Positions 1-8,091 of a DNA stretch of 64,000 bases are shown piece after piece. The DNA is taken from positions 1 through 64,000 of the forward strand of contig JAVJTE010000008.1 of assembly GCA_040219025.1 (NCBI GenBank), in the 5' to 3' direction. Below the pieces are notes generated by a model that made no database searches, had not been told where the DNA came from, and was given only the letters and a program-made list of their open reading frames with translations. Within the stretch, counting starts at the first letter, position 1; every line of letters begins with the position of its first letter. Source of the DNA: HT1-32 sp040219025 (GTDB lineage Bacteria; Pseudomonadota; Alphaproteobacteria; Rhodospirillales; HT1-32). The position numbers were made by a program, and so were the translations under genes.

Positions 1-2
1 CG

Positions 3-695
3 GCGGTGGGGCTCGGCGCGCCGGACCGGCGGATTTCCTTCGCGGTACCGACCGGGAATTTTGGTAATATCTTTGCCGGATATGCCGCCCGGGCGATGGG
101 ACTGCCGATTGAGAAGCTGGTCGTCGGCTCGAATTCCAACGATATCCTGACCCGTTTCTTTGAAACGGATGAGCTGAAGATGACCGGCGTCGTGCCGACG
201 ATCTCGCCCAGCATGGATATTCAGGTATCGAGCAATTTTGAACGTCTGCTGTTTGATGTCTATGGCCGTGATGCGGGTGAACTGGCCGAGGCGATGACCC
301 GTTTCCGCAAGACCGGCAGCCTTGCCGTCTCCGGCAACCGGCTGACCGAACTGTCGGCGCTGTTTTCTGCCTTCCGGTTTGACGATGACCAGACCCGGGA
401 TGTCATCCGCGACCTGTATCAGCGCACGGGCGAACTGCTCTGTCCGCACAGTGCCATCGGTGTCGCCGCCGGTCGCGCCGCGCTGGGGGACGACGGGGCG
501 ACGATGATCTCGCTTGCGACCGCGCATCCGGCGAAGTTTCCGGCGGCTGTTGAAGAAGCCGCCGGCGTTCATCCGCCCCTGCCGCCGCATCTTTCAGACC
601 TGTTCGAACGTGAAGAACGCTTCACGGTATTGCCGAACGATATTGCTGCGGTGAGTGCCTTTGTCAGTGCACGAACACGGGCGGTCCCGTCATGA
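3..695 (+). CDS. thrC: Threonine synthase, C-terminal part (cut by window edge)
   Basis: This PLP enzyme converts O-phosphohomoserine to threonine, the last step of threonine synthesis in the cytoplasm. About 230 C-terminal residues are visible; the reading frame is open to the window edge, so the start and the PLP lysine lie outside. The motif VPTGNFGNIFAGY near the visible start is typical of the bacterial/fungal-type threonine synthase, where this glycine-rich loop binds the cofactor phosphate. The C-terminal segment with HSAIGVAAG and a TAHPAKFP motif also fits the family. The stop codon overlaps the start of the M16 protease by 4 bases (ATGA), so the two are translationally coupled; thrC followed by an M16 protease is a familiar alphaproteobacterial arrangement. 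Confidence 0.95.
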   Translation, partial: AVGLGAPDRRISFAVPTGNFGNIFAGYAARAMGLPIEKLVVGSNSNDILTRFFETDELKMTGVVPTISPSMDIQVSSNFERLLFDVYGRDAGELAEAMTRFRKTGSLAVSGNRLTELSALFSAFRFDDDQTRDVIRDLYQRTGELLCPHSAIGVAAGRAALGDDGATMISLATAHPAKFPAAVEEAAGVHPPLPPHLSDLFEREERFTVLPNDIAAVSAFVSARTRAVPS

Positions 696-1948
696 GCGTC
701 AATATCACCACACTGGATAACGGGCTGACCGTTGTTTCCGAATCGATGCCCTATCTGCAGACGGCGACTGTTGGCGTCTGGGTCGGGGTTGGTGCGCGTG
801 ACGAGCGGGCCGACCAGAACGGGGTTTCGCATATGCTCGAACATATGGCCTTCAAGGGTACGTCGCGCCGGGATGCCTATGCCATCGCCGCCGAGATCGA
901 GGCGGTCGGCGGGCATCTGAATGCCTATACCAGCCGTGAAAACACGGCCTATTACGCCAAGGTCCTGAAAGACGACATGCCGCTGGCGACCGATATCATT
1001 GCCGATATTCTGCAACATTCGGCCTTTGATCCGGCGGAACTGGAACGGGAACGCACGGTCATCCTGCAGGAAATCGGCCAGGCGGAAGATACACCGGACG
1101 ACATCATCTTTGACCATTTTCAGGAAACTGCTTTCCCGGATCAGTCCATGGGTCGCCCGATCCTCGGCAGCGCGGAACTTGTCCGCAGCTTCTCGCGCGA
1201 GCAGGTCGCTGGCTATATGTCACAGCATTATGCCGCGCCCGGCATGGTACTGGCGGCGACCGGCAATCTGGATCACGCTGCGCTCATCGATCTGGCGCAG
1301 ACGCATTTCACCGGACTGACGGCCGAGCCGGCGACCCAGCGCGAGGCGGCGGAGTATCGCGGGGGTGATTTCCGTGAAACCGATGATCTGGAGCAGGTGC
1401 ATTTCCTGCTGGGATTTGACGGGGCGTCCTATGCGGCGGTGGATTATTATCCGGTGTCGGTACTGGCAACCCTGCTGGGCGGCGGCATGTCGTCGCGCCT
1501 GTTTCAGGAAGTCCGGGAAAAGCGGGGACTGGTCTACAGCATCTACAGCTTTGCCTCTTCCTTCACCGACAGCGGGATGTTCGGTATCTACGCAGGCACC
1601 AGCCCGTCCGATATCGCCGAGCTTGCGCCGGTGGTCTGTGACGAGCTGATGAAGGTCACGCAATCGGTTGAGGATGAGGAAGTGGATCGTGCGAAAGCCC
1701 AGCTCAAGGCCTCCATCATGATGTCGATGGAAAGTTCCGGCTCGCGCTGCGAGCAGATTGCCCGGCAATGGCAGATTTTTGGTCGCATTCTCGGTGCCGA
1801 GGAGATTCTGGCCTGCATTGATGACGTCGATGCATCGATGGTTATGGCTGCTGCCCGGCGAATTTTTTCCTCCCGCGCGACGGTTGCCGCGATGGGCGAC
1901 CTGCGGGGACTGGAATCCTACGACCAGATTACGGCCCGGCTCAGCTGA
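692..1948 (+). CDS. M16-family zinc metallopeptidase (processing-peptidase-like)
   Basis: The 418-residue protein has the inverted zinc motif HMLEH at residues 47-51, with Glu127 in the expected place for the third ligand, so it should be an active M16B peptidase related to mitochondrial processing peptidase beta. The C-terminal half carries the second, non-catalytic M16 domain, including the glycine-rich GGGMSSRLFQEVREKRGL segment that is a family hallmark. Length matches the family (about 420). No signal peptide is evident, so a cytoplasmic location is likely. It overlaps thrC by 4 bases upstream, and the next gene starts in its stop codon (TGATG), so three genes form one transcript. The physiological substrate cannot be told from sequence. 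Confidence 0.93.
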   Translation: MSVNITTLDNGLTVVSESMPYLQTATVGVWVGVGARDERADQNGVSHMLEHMAFKGTSRRDAYAIAAEIEAVGGHLNAYTSRENTAYYAKVLKDDMPLATDIIADILQHSAFDPAELERERTVILQEIGQAEDTPDDIIFDHFQETAFPDQSMGRPILGSAELVRSFSREQVAGYMSQHYAAPGMVLAATGNLDHAALIDLAQTHFTGLTAEPATQREAAEYRGGDFRETDDLEQVHFLLGFDGASYAAVDYYPVSVLATLLGGGMSSRLFQEVREKRGLVYSIYSFASSFTDSGMFGIYAGTSPSDIAELAPVVCDELMKVTQSVEDEEVDRAKAQLKASIMMSMESSGSRCEQIARQWQIFGRILGAEEILACIDDVDASMVMAAARRIFSSRATVAAMGDLRGLESYDQITARLS

Positions 1949-2622
1949 TGCCGGGACCAACTGTCGCCCTGTTTCACACCGCTGATGTGCATGTCGCAAC
2001 CTTCGACCGGCTGTTCGGTGAACAGACCATCGATGTGACTGCCCAGCACACGGTGCGTTCCGATCTGCTGGCTGCCGCAGAGGCTGCCGGTGGCCCGACA
2101 GCCGGGATACTGGCACAGGCCGCGACGGCAATGGCCGACCATGCCCTGCAATCCGGTGCCCGTGTCGGGCTTTGCACCTGTTCGACGATTGCCGAGGCGG
2201 CGGAGCTGGCAACGCTGAAAGCCGGGATCCCGTTTCTGCGGATTGACCGGACACTGGCGGAAGCGGCATTTGAGGCGGGTTCACGCATTCTGATCGCGGC
2301 CTGCGTTCCGACCACGATCACCCCGACACTGGCAATGTTCGAGACGGTCGCCGGGGAACGCGGTCTTGACCGGGACCTGCGTATCCTGTTGCTGGAGCAG
2401 GCCTGGCCATATTTCAGGGCCGGGAACGAGGAAGCCTATGTAACGGCGATTGCCAGCGGTGTGTTTGAGGCCTTTGGCAAACAGCCCTGTGATGCGGTGG
2501 TCCTGGCCCAGGCATCAATGGCGATGGCGGAACCGCTTCTGGCAGGGCTGCCGGTGCCGGTCTTCTCCAGTCCCCGCCCCGCCGTTGCGGCGGTTCTGGC
2601 GCGGCTTGCGGCGGCTACCTGA
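1948..2622 (+). CDS. Asp/Glu racemase-superfamily protein
   Basis: This 224-residue protein resembles the aspartate/glutamate/hydantoin racemase superfamily. The first catalytic-cysteine region is seen as GLCTCSTI, with cysteines at residues 76 and 78. The second half contains VVLAQASMAMAE where active racemases normally have a cysteine (GCTH-like), so the second acid/base cysteine seems to be replaced by serine or alanine. It may therefore be a non-racemase member, such as a lyase or isomerase, or an inactive relative. It is the third gene of the thrC-M16 transcript, starting on the stop codon of the M16 gene. Its 3' end overlaps the convergent exported-protein gene by 8 bases. The family assignment is fairly firm; the substrate is unknown. 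Confidence 0.72.
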   Translation: MPGPTVALFHTADVHVATFDRLFGEQTIDVTAQHTVRSDLLAAAEAAGGPTAGILAQAATAMADHALQSGARVGLCTCSTIAEAAELATLKAGIPFLRIDRTLAEAAFEAGSRILIAACVPTTITPTLAMFETVAGERGLDRDLRILLLEQAWPYFRAGNEEAYVTAIASGVFEAFGKQPCDAVVLAQASMAMAEPLLAGLPVPVFSSPRPAVAAVLARLAAAT

Positions 2623-3526
2623 CGCCAAGAACCTCGACACTGCGCAGAATGATGTCTGACTCTGCATTGCTGACGGCCAGACCGCTGAACGCATCCCGGA
2701 ACGCCACGTCGGTTACTTTCAGGACTTCCTTGCCGTCCAGCATTACCCGCATCTGACCATCCGTCCGTCTGGTCCATTCCAGCCGGTGGGCTTTCTGATC
2801 TTCAAGCGTGACGGCATCCCGGCTGCGTTCAATGACGGCGGCACCCCGGCGTGATGAAAGCCGTTGCAGTTCCAGCGGCTGGCCGGGGCTGTAGACCAGA
2901 CGGTAGCCGTTATCCGGATCATCACCCTGATAAGGGCCGATTGCGAACTGGCCCTCGGCTCTCCACGAACTGAATTCCAGGGTCAGGGTGAAAGCGTTGC
3001 TGATCGCAGCACTGGTGGTAATGACTGCCGGGCCGGATGTGGTTGTCGCTGATGTCGCGCTCTGGTCCTGCTGGCCGCTGGCTGCGCCAAGCAGCGCCCC
3101 GAGAATGGCAACGGCAGCGTCCCTGCCATCGGCATTCTGGTTTGAGGATTGCTGTTGCGGGCTGCTGCGACCCTGTCCGCTGCTGCGCAGGCCCCAGTTC
3201 TGCTCGACCCGATAGGCGCCGCTGCGCACAACCCAGGCCGGGGAACGGGTGAAGTCGCCGTCGCTGAAACTGTCGCTCAGAAGCGTTGTTTGCTGCGGCC
3301 GGTTGACGCCATCGGCAAGATCGCGCAGGTCACGGAGAAAACGGGGATCAGCGGCCTTTGCCTTCTCGGCCTCATCCACCAGTTTGTTCAGCCGCTCGAC
3401 AAAGCTTTTCAGGTCGCCCTGGTTACTTTCCGATCCGGGTGGCGACCATCTGGTATAGCCGCTCTGGGCCATGGCAGGCAGGGTAACAACGCAGGACAGG
3501 GCAAGAATGCAGATAATTCGTAACAT
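2615..3526 (-). CDS. Exported protein with LamG/DUF1080-like C-terminal domain
   Basis: The 303-residue product starts with a clear signal peptide (hydrophobic residues 3-17, cleavage likely after PAMA). A linker rich in Gln, Ser and Asp follows around residues 115-170. The C-terminal part reads like a concanavalin-type beta sandwich: LTLEFSSWRAEGQFAIG, GYRLVYSPGQPLELQRL, HRLEWTRR, MRVMLDGKEVLKVTD. Such folds are found in LamG and DUF1080 proteins that bind or process glycans, but no catalytic residues can be named. It is expected in the periplasm. It is transcribed divergently from phoR across a 50-80 bp gap and convergently with the racemase-like gene. Function unknown. Confidence 0.7.
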   Translation of the reverse strand: MLRIICILALSCVVTLPAMAQSGYTRWSPPGSESNQGDLKSFVERLNKLVDEAEKAKAADPRFLRDLRDLADGVNRPQQTTLLSDSFSDGDFTRSPAWVVRSGAYRVEQNWGLRSSGQGRSSPQQQSSNQNADGRDAAVAILGALLGAASGQQDQSATSATTTSGPAVITTSAAISNAFTLTLEFSSWRAEGQFAIGPYQGDDPDNGYRLVYSPGQPLELQRLSSRRGAAVIERSRDAVTLEDQKAHRLEWTRRTDGQMRVMLDGKEVLKVTDVAFRDAFSGLAVSNAESDIILRSVEVLGVR

Positions 3527-3609
3527 GTTTATACTATATCCTGTTTTGCGGTTGAGTGTGTTCTTAATTCGGAGTGAAGCTTGTACGAGCGGCGCAACGT
3601 GATCAACTG

Positions 3610-5079
3610 ATGACCAACCAGACCCGGAAACAGGTAATGTCGCAACCGAGAGTCCCGCTCAGTCGCCTGCTGTACGCAACGGTGGTCATTACCGCGCCGC
3701 CCGCCGTGGCGATCATAGTGCTGCTGGCGGCCCGGCATATCGAGCCGCTGATGGGTATTCTGATTGTCGCTTTCGTGGCGGTTGCGGGGACATTGCTGGT
3801 CCGGCCCTATCTGGCGGATGTGCGCGCGGCGGCCCGCTATGTGCGTCAGCTGGCCGATGGCGAGACGCCGGAAACGCCGAAGTTCACCTATTCCACCAGT
3901 GCAGAAGACCTGATCTCGGCGGCGGTTTATCTGCGCCGTACCATGCAGGCAAAGGCCATCGAGGCCGAGCTGCGGCTGGGTGAGGAGGAAGCACTGCTGG
4001 ACAGTCTGCCCGACCCGTTGATGGTGCTCGACCGTCAGGGCCGGATACAGCGTGCCAACAAGGCAGCACGGCATCTGTTTCCGGGTGTCCGGGGCGAGGG
4101 TGACCGAGAACTTGCGGGCTTTGGCATTGCCGCCGTGCTCCGCGACCCGATGGCGCTGGAGGCGGTGGATGAAGTGCTCTATGGCGGGGCGGGGCGGACG
4201 GTGGATATCCAGCTGCTGCAGTCCCGGACTGTCGAGCGCAGTTTCAATGTGCGGATTGAGCCGCTCCGGACCGACAAGACACCGGAAAGCAGTGCCATAC
4301 TGATCTCTCTCCACGACCAGACGGCGCTGAAGAAGGCTGACCAGATGCGAGCGGATTTTGTTGCCAATGCGAGCCACGAGCTGCGCACACCTCTGGCCAG
4401 CGTCATGGGCTTCATCGAGACCCTGCAGGGGCCGGCAAAAGATGATCCGGAAGCCGCCGCCCGGTTTCTGGAAATCATGTCCGGGCAGGCCCAGCGCATG
4501 TCACGGCTGATCCAGGACCTGCTGTCGCTGTCACGGATTGAGCTGAATGAACATCTGCCGCCGACCGATGTGGTCGACCTTGTGCGGATCTGTGAAACGG
4601 TGGCTGACACGCTTCGCCCGCAAGCCGCAACCAACCAAATGCAGGTCGTCATCGATGCCGGTCAGCAGGACAGGGTCGAGGTTCTCGGCGATGCCGATGA
4701 ACTGACACAGGTGTTTCAGAATCTGGCCGACAATGCGCTGAAATACGGTCGCGATGGCACGGAAGTGACGATCCGGCTGGAGACCGACGCCAACATACCG
4801 GCAGGACATCGGGGCTATTTCCCTGCAGGTGCGGCACGGGTGTCCGTGACGGACCGGGGTGAGGGCATTCCTCAGCAACATCTGTCGCGCCTGACCGAAC
4901 GTTTCTATCGGGTTGATACGGCCCGCTCGCGTCAGCTCGGCGGCACAGGTCTGGGCCTCGCGATCGTGAAGCATATCATCAACCGGCATCGCGGCGTGCT
5001 GACCATCGACAGTATTGCCGGTGAAGGCTCGGTCTTCAGTGTCCTGCTTGCCTGTCCAGATCACCAGAGCGATGACTGA
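3610..5079 (+). CDS. phoR: Phosphate-regulon-type sensor histidine kinase PhoR
   Basis: This is a membrane histidine kinase of the PhoR type, which phosphorylates PhoB in response to phosphate status signalled through PstSCAB and PhoU. Two hydrophobic segments lie near the N-terminus with almost no periplasmic loop, as in PhoR. A PAS domain follows (EEALLDSLPDPLMVLDRQGRIQRAN), then the H-box NASHELRTPLASVMGF with His256, an N-box (NLADNALKYG), and G-boxes (TDRGEGIP and GGTGLGLAIVKHI). The start is uncertain: a GTG at 3574, ATG 3610 and ATG 3637 share the frame and none has a convincing ribosome site; I chose 3610. It lies about 11 kb from phoB and the pst genes, so it is not co-transcribed with them. 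Confidence 0.88.
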   Translation: MTNQTRKQVMSQPRVPLSRLLYATVVITAPPAVAIIVLLAARHIEPLMGILIVAFVAVAGTLLVRPYLADVRAAARYVRQLADGETPETPKFTYSTSAEDLISAAVYLRRTMQAKAIEAELRLGEEEALLDSLPDPLMVLDRQGRIQRANKAARHLFPGVRGEGDRELAGFGIAAVLRDPMALEAVDEVLYGGAGRTVDIQLLQSRTVERSFNVRIEPLRTDKTPESSAILISLHDQTALKKADQMRADFVANASHELRTPLASVMGFIETLQGPAKDDPEAAARFLEIMSGQAQRMSRLIQDLLSLSRIELNEHLPPTDVVDLVRICETVADTLRPQAATNQMQVVIDAGQQDRVEVLGDADELTQVFQNLADNALKYGRDGTEVTIRLETDANIPAGHRGYFPAGAARVSVTDRGEGIPQQHLSRLTERFYRVDTARSRQLGGTGLGLAIVKHIINRHRGVLTIDSIAGEGSVFSVLLACPDHQSDD

Positions 5080-5139
5080 ACGCGTAATAATATTATAAAA
5101 TTCTGGATTTCAGGGGGAAGTCCGGCTAGACGCCCTTCT

Positions 5140-6021
5140 ATGACTGATGCGCAACAGACAGCTGAAACCCGGCAATATGCCACGGGTGTTTTCATGCTCA
5201 TTGCCGCCGGCCTGATTCTCGGTGCGGGTGGTCTCACCTATCGTGTGCTTGATACCGCCGACCCCTGGGCGGTGGCTTTCGGGCGCTCCCTGTTCTTCTG
5301 CATTGTTCTCGGGATTGCCTGCCTGATCCGTTATGGCCGGCGTCTGCCGGCGCAGTTCATCGCGGCCGGACTGCCGGGACTGGTCGCCGGAATCGGCCTG
5401 TCGATGGCCTTTACCGGCTATACCGCTGCGATGCTGTCGACCACGGTTGCGGATGTGATGTTCATTCTGTCTGCCGGACCGTTCTACGCAGCCGGACTTG
5501 GCTGGCTGATCCTGCGTGAAAGCGTCAGCCGCCGGTCAATCCTGTTCATGCTGATCGCGTTTTCCGGCATCATGGTGATGGTGGGTGGCGGTGTTGGCGG
5601 GGGACGGCTGGAAGGCAACATCTGGGCACTGATGGCGTCGCTTGGCTTTGCCATCGCGGTGGTTTCCATCCGGTTTCGCCCGGCGGTCGAGATGCTGCCG
5701 GCGGCATTACTGGGGGGTGCCATCGCCCTGATACCGGGCTGGGTGCTGATGTCGGATGCGCCGCTGACGGCCTGGGACTGGCAGTTGTTCGTGATCATCG
5801 GCGGTGTTCAGCTGGCGCTCGGTTTTGTGCTGATCACTTTCGGATCACGTCATGTGCGGGCGGCAGAAACCCCGCTGCTGCTGATGACCGAAATCATCAC
5901 GGCACCACTCTGGGCCTGGGCGGCGGTCGGCGAGACCCCGTCGCTGTCGACCCTTGCCGGCGGCAGCATCGTCTGCTTCGCCGTCATGGCACAGGCGGTG
6001 ATGCGCCTGCGGGAACGCTGA
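5140..6021 (+). CDS. EamA/DMT-family inner-membrane transporter
   Basis: The 293-residue protein has about ten hydrophobic segments arranged as two similar halves, the EamA (drug/metabolite transporter) pattern. Visible cues are the N-terminal GVFMLIAAGLILGAGGLTYR, the first-half SRRSILFMLIAFSGIMVMV, and the second-half segment ending in FGSRHVRAAETPLLLMTEIITAPLWAWAAVGE, where the charged RHVRAAE step and the late glutamate are typical. DMT proteins export or import small metabolites such as amino acids; the substrate is not predictable here. It starts 60 bases after phoR in the same direction. A decayed M24-peptidase end begins immediately after its stop codon. Confidence 0.88.
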   Translation: MTDAQQTAETRQYATGVFMLIAAGLILGAGGLTYRVLDTADPWAVAFGRSLFFCIVLGIACLIRYGRRLPAQFIAAGLPGLVAGIGLSMAFTGYTAAMLSTTVADVMFILSAGPFYAAGLGWLILRESVSRRSILFMLIAFSGIMVMVGGGVGGGRLEGNIWALMASLGFAIAVVSIRFRPAVEMLPAALLGGAIALIPGWVLMSDAPLTAWDWQLFVIIGGVQLALGFVLITFGSRHVRAAETPLLLMTEIITAPLWAWAAVGETPSLSTLAGGSIVCFAVMAQAVMRLRER

Positions 6022-6023
6022 GG

Positions 6024-6269
6024 CCGGGGTTAAATGCTGCTGCCCAGAACCCGAACTTCGCCCCGTGTTTTGAACTGCGCGAGGATATCGGGACCGTGCT
6101 GGCGCCGAACATGGTCATCTCGATGGAGCCGATGATCATGCTGCCACTGGGTCTGCCGGGGGTCGGTGGCTATCGCGAACATGACATTCTGGTCGCCACA
6201 GAAGATGGCGCAGATAACATCACGGGTTTCCCGTTCGGGCCCGAGCACAACATTATCGCCAGAAACTGA
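6024..6269 (+). pseudogene. Remnant of an M24 creatinase/aminopeptidase-type gene (C-terminal end only)
   Basis: There is no start codon in context, but the frame from about 6024 to the TGA at 6267-6269 reads as the last 80 or so residues of an M24-family enzyme (creatinase, Xaa-Pro dipeptidase, ectoine-hydrolase type). It contains NPNFAPCFELREDIGTV, then VISMEPMIMLPLG with the metal-ligand glutamate, then GVGGYREHDILV and ENI-like ITGFPFGPEHNII up to the normal C-terminus. An intact enzyme has about 400 residues, so most of the gene is missing; the fragment follows directly on the EamA stop. I read this as a deletion scar left when the upstream part was replaced. The antisense open frame here (6030-6248) is a shadow. 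Confidence 0.72.
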
Positions 6270-6279
6270 AGCGGCGACG

Positions 6280-7158
6280 TCAGCTGTCGTTCAGCCAGCC
6301 GACAACATCATCCCGCCATGACCGCATGTTCTTGTAGTCCAGCATGCTGTCGGAGAAGCCGGCCAGTGCGGCCGCCATTTCCTGGCGGGACTGCCGGTCA
6401 CCGCCGATTGACCGGAGCGGGTCGATAAAGGTTCTGATGGTGAACAGAATATCGCCGGTGCTCAGTCGTTGCAGGCATTGTCGTTCGACGCGAATCCACA
6501 GGCCGTCCGGAATACCCGGTGCCTTGGTGACCGCTGCGCGAAAGCCGCCGCCGGGCTGGAACAGCTCCGGGTCCTGATGCAGCGACCAGTTGGCGCGCCA
6601 GACCGGACGGCCCGGTTTCAGCATGTCAAAGAACCGGTCGACCGGGCGGGCCAGTTCCCTGTCGTAATCCGGCACCGGCCCATGGATTACCCCCAATGGC
6701 TTGCCGGCCTTTTCGGCCAGTGACCAGCGGCTTGGAAAACAGACCACGGCGGCGGCAAGTTCATAGCTGTCTGTTCCGGCACGCAGCAGGCAGAGGTCCT
6801 CCTGTACCAGTCGTGCGGCGGTAACCAGCGGTTCATCGCGATCCAGCGGGATCCGGCGATCCGTCACGGCACAGCTCGCCAGCCTGTCCGTAAAAGCATA
6901 GCTGTCAGCGTGATGCCGGGTAAGCTGGTCGACCAGCAGTCCGAGAATCTCCCGCCCGGCAACCCTGGTTGTGGCAGGGCAGAACGCGACATCAGAATGA
7001 TTGTTCTGCAGCAACTTTTCCCGCTGCACCATCTGGTCCCCGAAATCCGGGCCGGGTTGCAGCCAGTTCGCGATATCCAGCGGGCGCAGGCCCATGGCTG
7101 TCGCGGCCCGGCCGGAGATCCATGGCTGATGGCGGGGAGGCGGTGGCATGGTCTTCAT
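6280..7158 (-). CDS. DUF3445 family protein (heme-dependent oxidative N-demethylase-like)
   Basis: The 292-residue product matches the DUF3445 family, some members of which are heme-dependent oxidative N-demethylases acting on methylated amines such as dimethylamine. Family cues are the N-terminal GLRPLDIANWLQ, a central FPSRWSLAEKAGKPLGVIHGPVP and the later RANWSLHQDPELFQP with TGDILFTIRTFIDPL. The histidines in VIHGPVP and NWSLHQD are candidates for metal or heme binding, but that is inference. It follows the DUF1848 gene with a 4-base ATGA overlap, so both are probably translated from one message. No membrane segment or signal peptide is seen. The substrate in this organism is not known. 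Confidence 0.8.
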   Translation of the reverse strand: MKTMPPPPRHQPWISGRAATAMGLRPLDIANWLQPGPDFGDQMVQREKLLQNNHSDVAFCPATTRVAGREILGLLVDQLTRHHADSYAFTDRLASCAVTDRRIPLDRDEPLVTAARLVQEDLCLLRAGTDSYELAAAVVCFPSRWSLAEKAGKPLGVIHGPVPDYDRELARPVDRFFDMLKPGRPVWRANWSLHQDPELFQPGGGFRAAVTKAPGIPDGLWIRVERQCLQRLSTGDILFTIRTFIDPLRSIGGDRQSRQEMAAALAGFSDSMLDYKNMRSWRDDVVGWLNDS

Positions 7159-8033
7159 CGGGTCGGGATCAGCCCCGGCAACGCAGGATCATGCCGGTGC
7201 CAGTTATCCAGTGCGGCAGGCCGGGAGCGCACCGCATAGCAATAGACACAGCCATGCGGGCAACTGTCGTAGGCGCCAATATCCCGGGATTCGGCACAGA
7301 GACATCCCGGACGGTTCCCTTTGGTACGCCCGGCAATATCCCGCCCGGCAATTGCCGACAGCCGTGCCGTATCAATGCAGCGGGCCGGCGCGACCCCGGG
7401 GGTGACAAGCTCCGGTTGTGAACAGACCGTCAGTTGCTGTCCGTTGCCGGCGGCGATCCCGGCAAGACGCCGGAACATCTGCTGTTTTTCGTCCGTTGAC
7501 GGATCGCGCCAGCCAATTCCTTCCGTCGCCAGCTGCTGCTTCAGATTACGTTCGGTTTTCCGGTAGAAGGTGGCAAAGGAAACAGTGACTTCGTCGCAAA
7601 ACCCTTTCAGGCGACCGGAAAGATCGCTGAAGTTTTTCTCATGCCAGTCCGGCGTGGTGATATCGGTCAGCAGGATCGGGTCATAGCGCCAGACGACACA
7701 GCGGGGGTGCAGCCGGGCCAGCTGCCGTATCTGTTCGATGGCCTGTCCGACGGGGATCACCCGCCGGTCGATCTGGCGGGGATAGCCGATGATCGTAAAG
7801 CTGACGGAAAACGGCCGGCGGGCGGCGGAAAGACGCATCAGCTCCGGCATCAGCGGTCCCGCATTACGGGTCCAGAAGACAAAAGCACGGGCATCCTGCG
7901 GCGTCAGGGAGACGCGATGGGGTTTGCCGTTATACGGGTTGGTGACCTCGCAGAAGCCGGCGGCCAGACGGGCTGTCAGCCAGTCCGCATAGAATGCCGG
8001 AATGTCAGTGCGATAGCTTGCCGAGATGATCAT
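7155..8033 (-). CDS. DUF1848 family protein with cysteine-rich C-terminus
   Basis: The 292-residue protein is a DUF1848 member. It begins with the characteristic MIISASYRTDIPAFYADWL, which is why I start at the ATG at 8033 and not at the longer frame open to 8114; the extra residues do not look like the family. The middle contains FVFWTRNAGPLMPEL and VVWRYDPILLTD, both typical. The C-terminal end has a cluster of five cysteines (GCLC...DSCPHGCVYCYA) resembling an iron-sulfur binding site. That last motif, CxxxCxxC followed by YA, recalls radical-SAM or Fe-S proteins, but the reaction is unknown. It is the first gene of a two-gene operon with the DUF3445 gene. Confidence 0.82.
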   Translation of the reverse strand: MIISASYRTDIPAFYADWLTARLAAGFCEVTNPYNGKPHRVSLTPQDARAFVFWTRNAGPLMPELMRLSAARRPFSVSFTIIGYPRQIDRRVIPVGQAIEQIRQLARLHPRCVVWRYDPILLTDITTPDWHEKNFSDLSGRLKGFCDEVTVSFATFYRKTERNLKQQLATEGIGWRDPSTDEKQQMFRRLAGIAAGNGQQLTVCSQPELVTPGVAPARCIDTARLSAIAGRDIAGRTKGNRPGCLCAESRDIGAYDSCPHGCVYCYAVRSRPAALDNWHRHDPALPGLIPTR

Positions 8034-8091
8034 GACCGGCGCAAAGCCTATCAGAAGGAATCTGCGAAGGCGATAATCACGGGGGTGCAGA

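Noticed and set aside
6030..6248. 72-codon minus-strand gene after the EamA gene
   Set aside because: The plus strand here reads clearly as the end of an M24 peptidase, so the antisense frame is a shadow.
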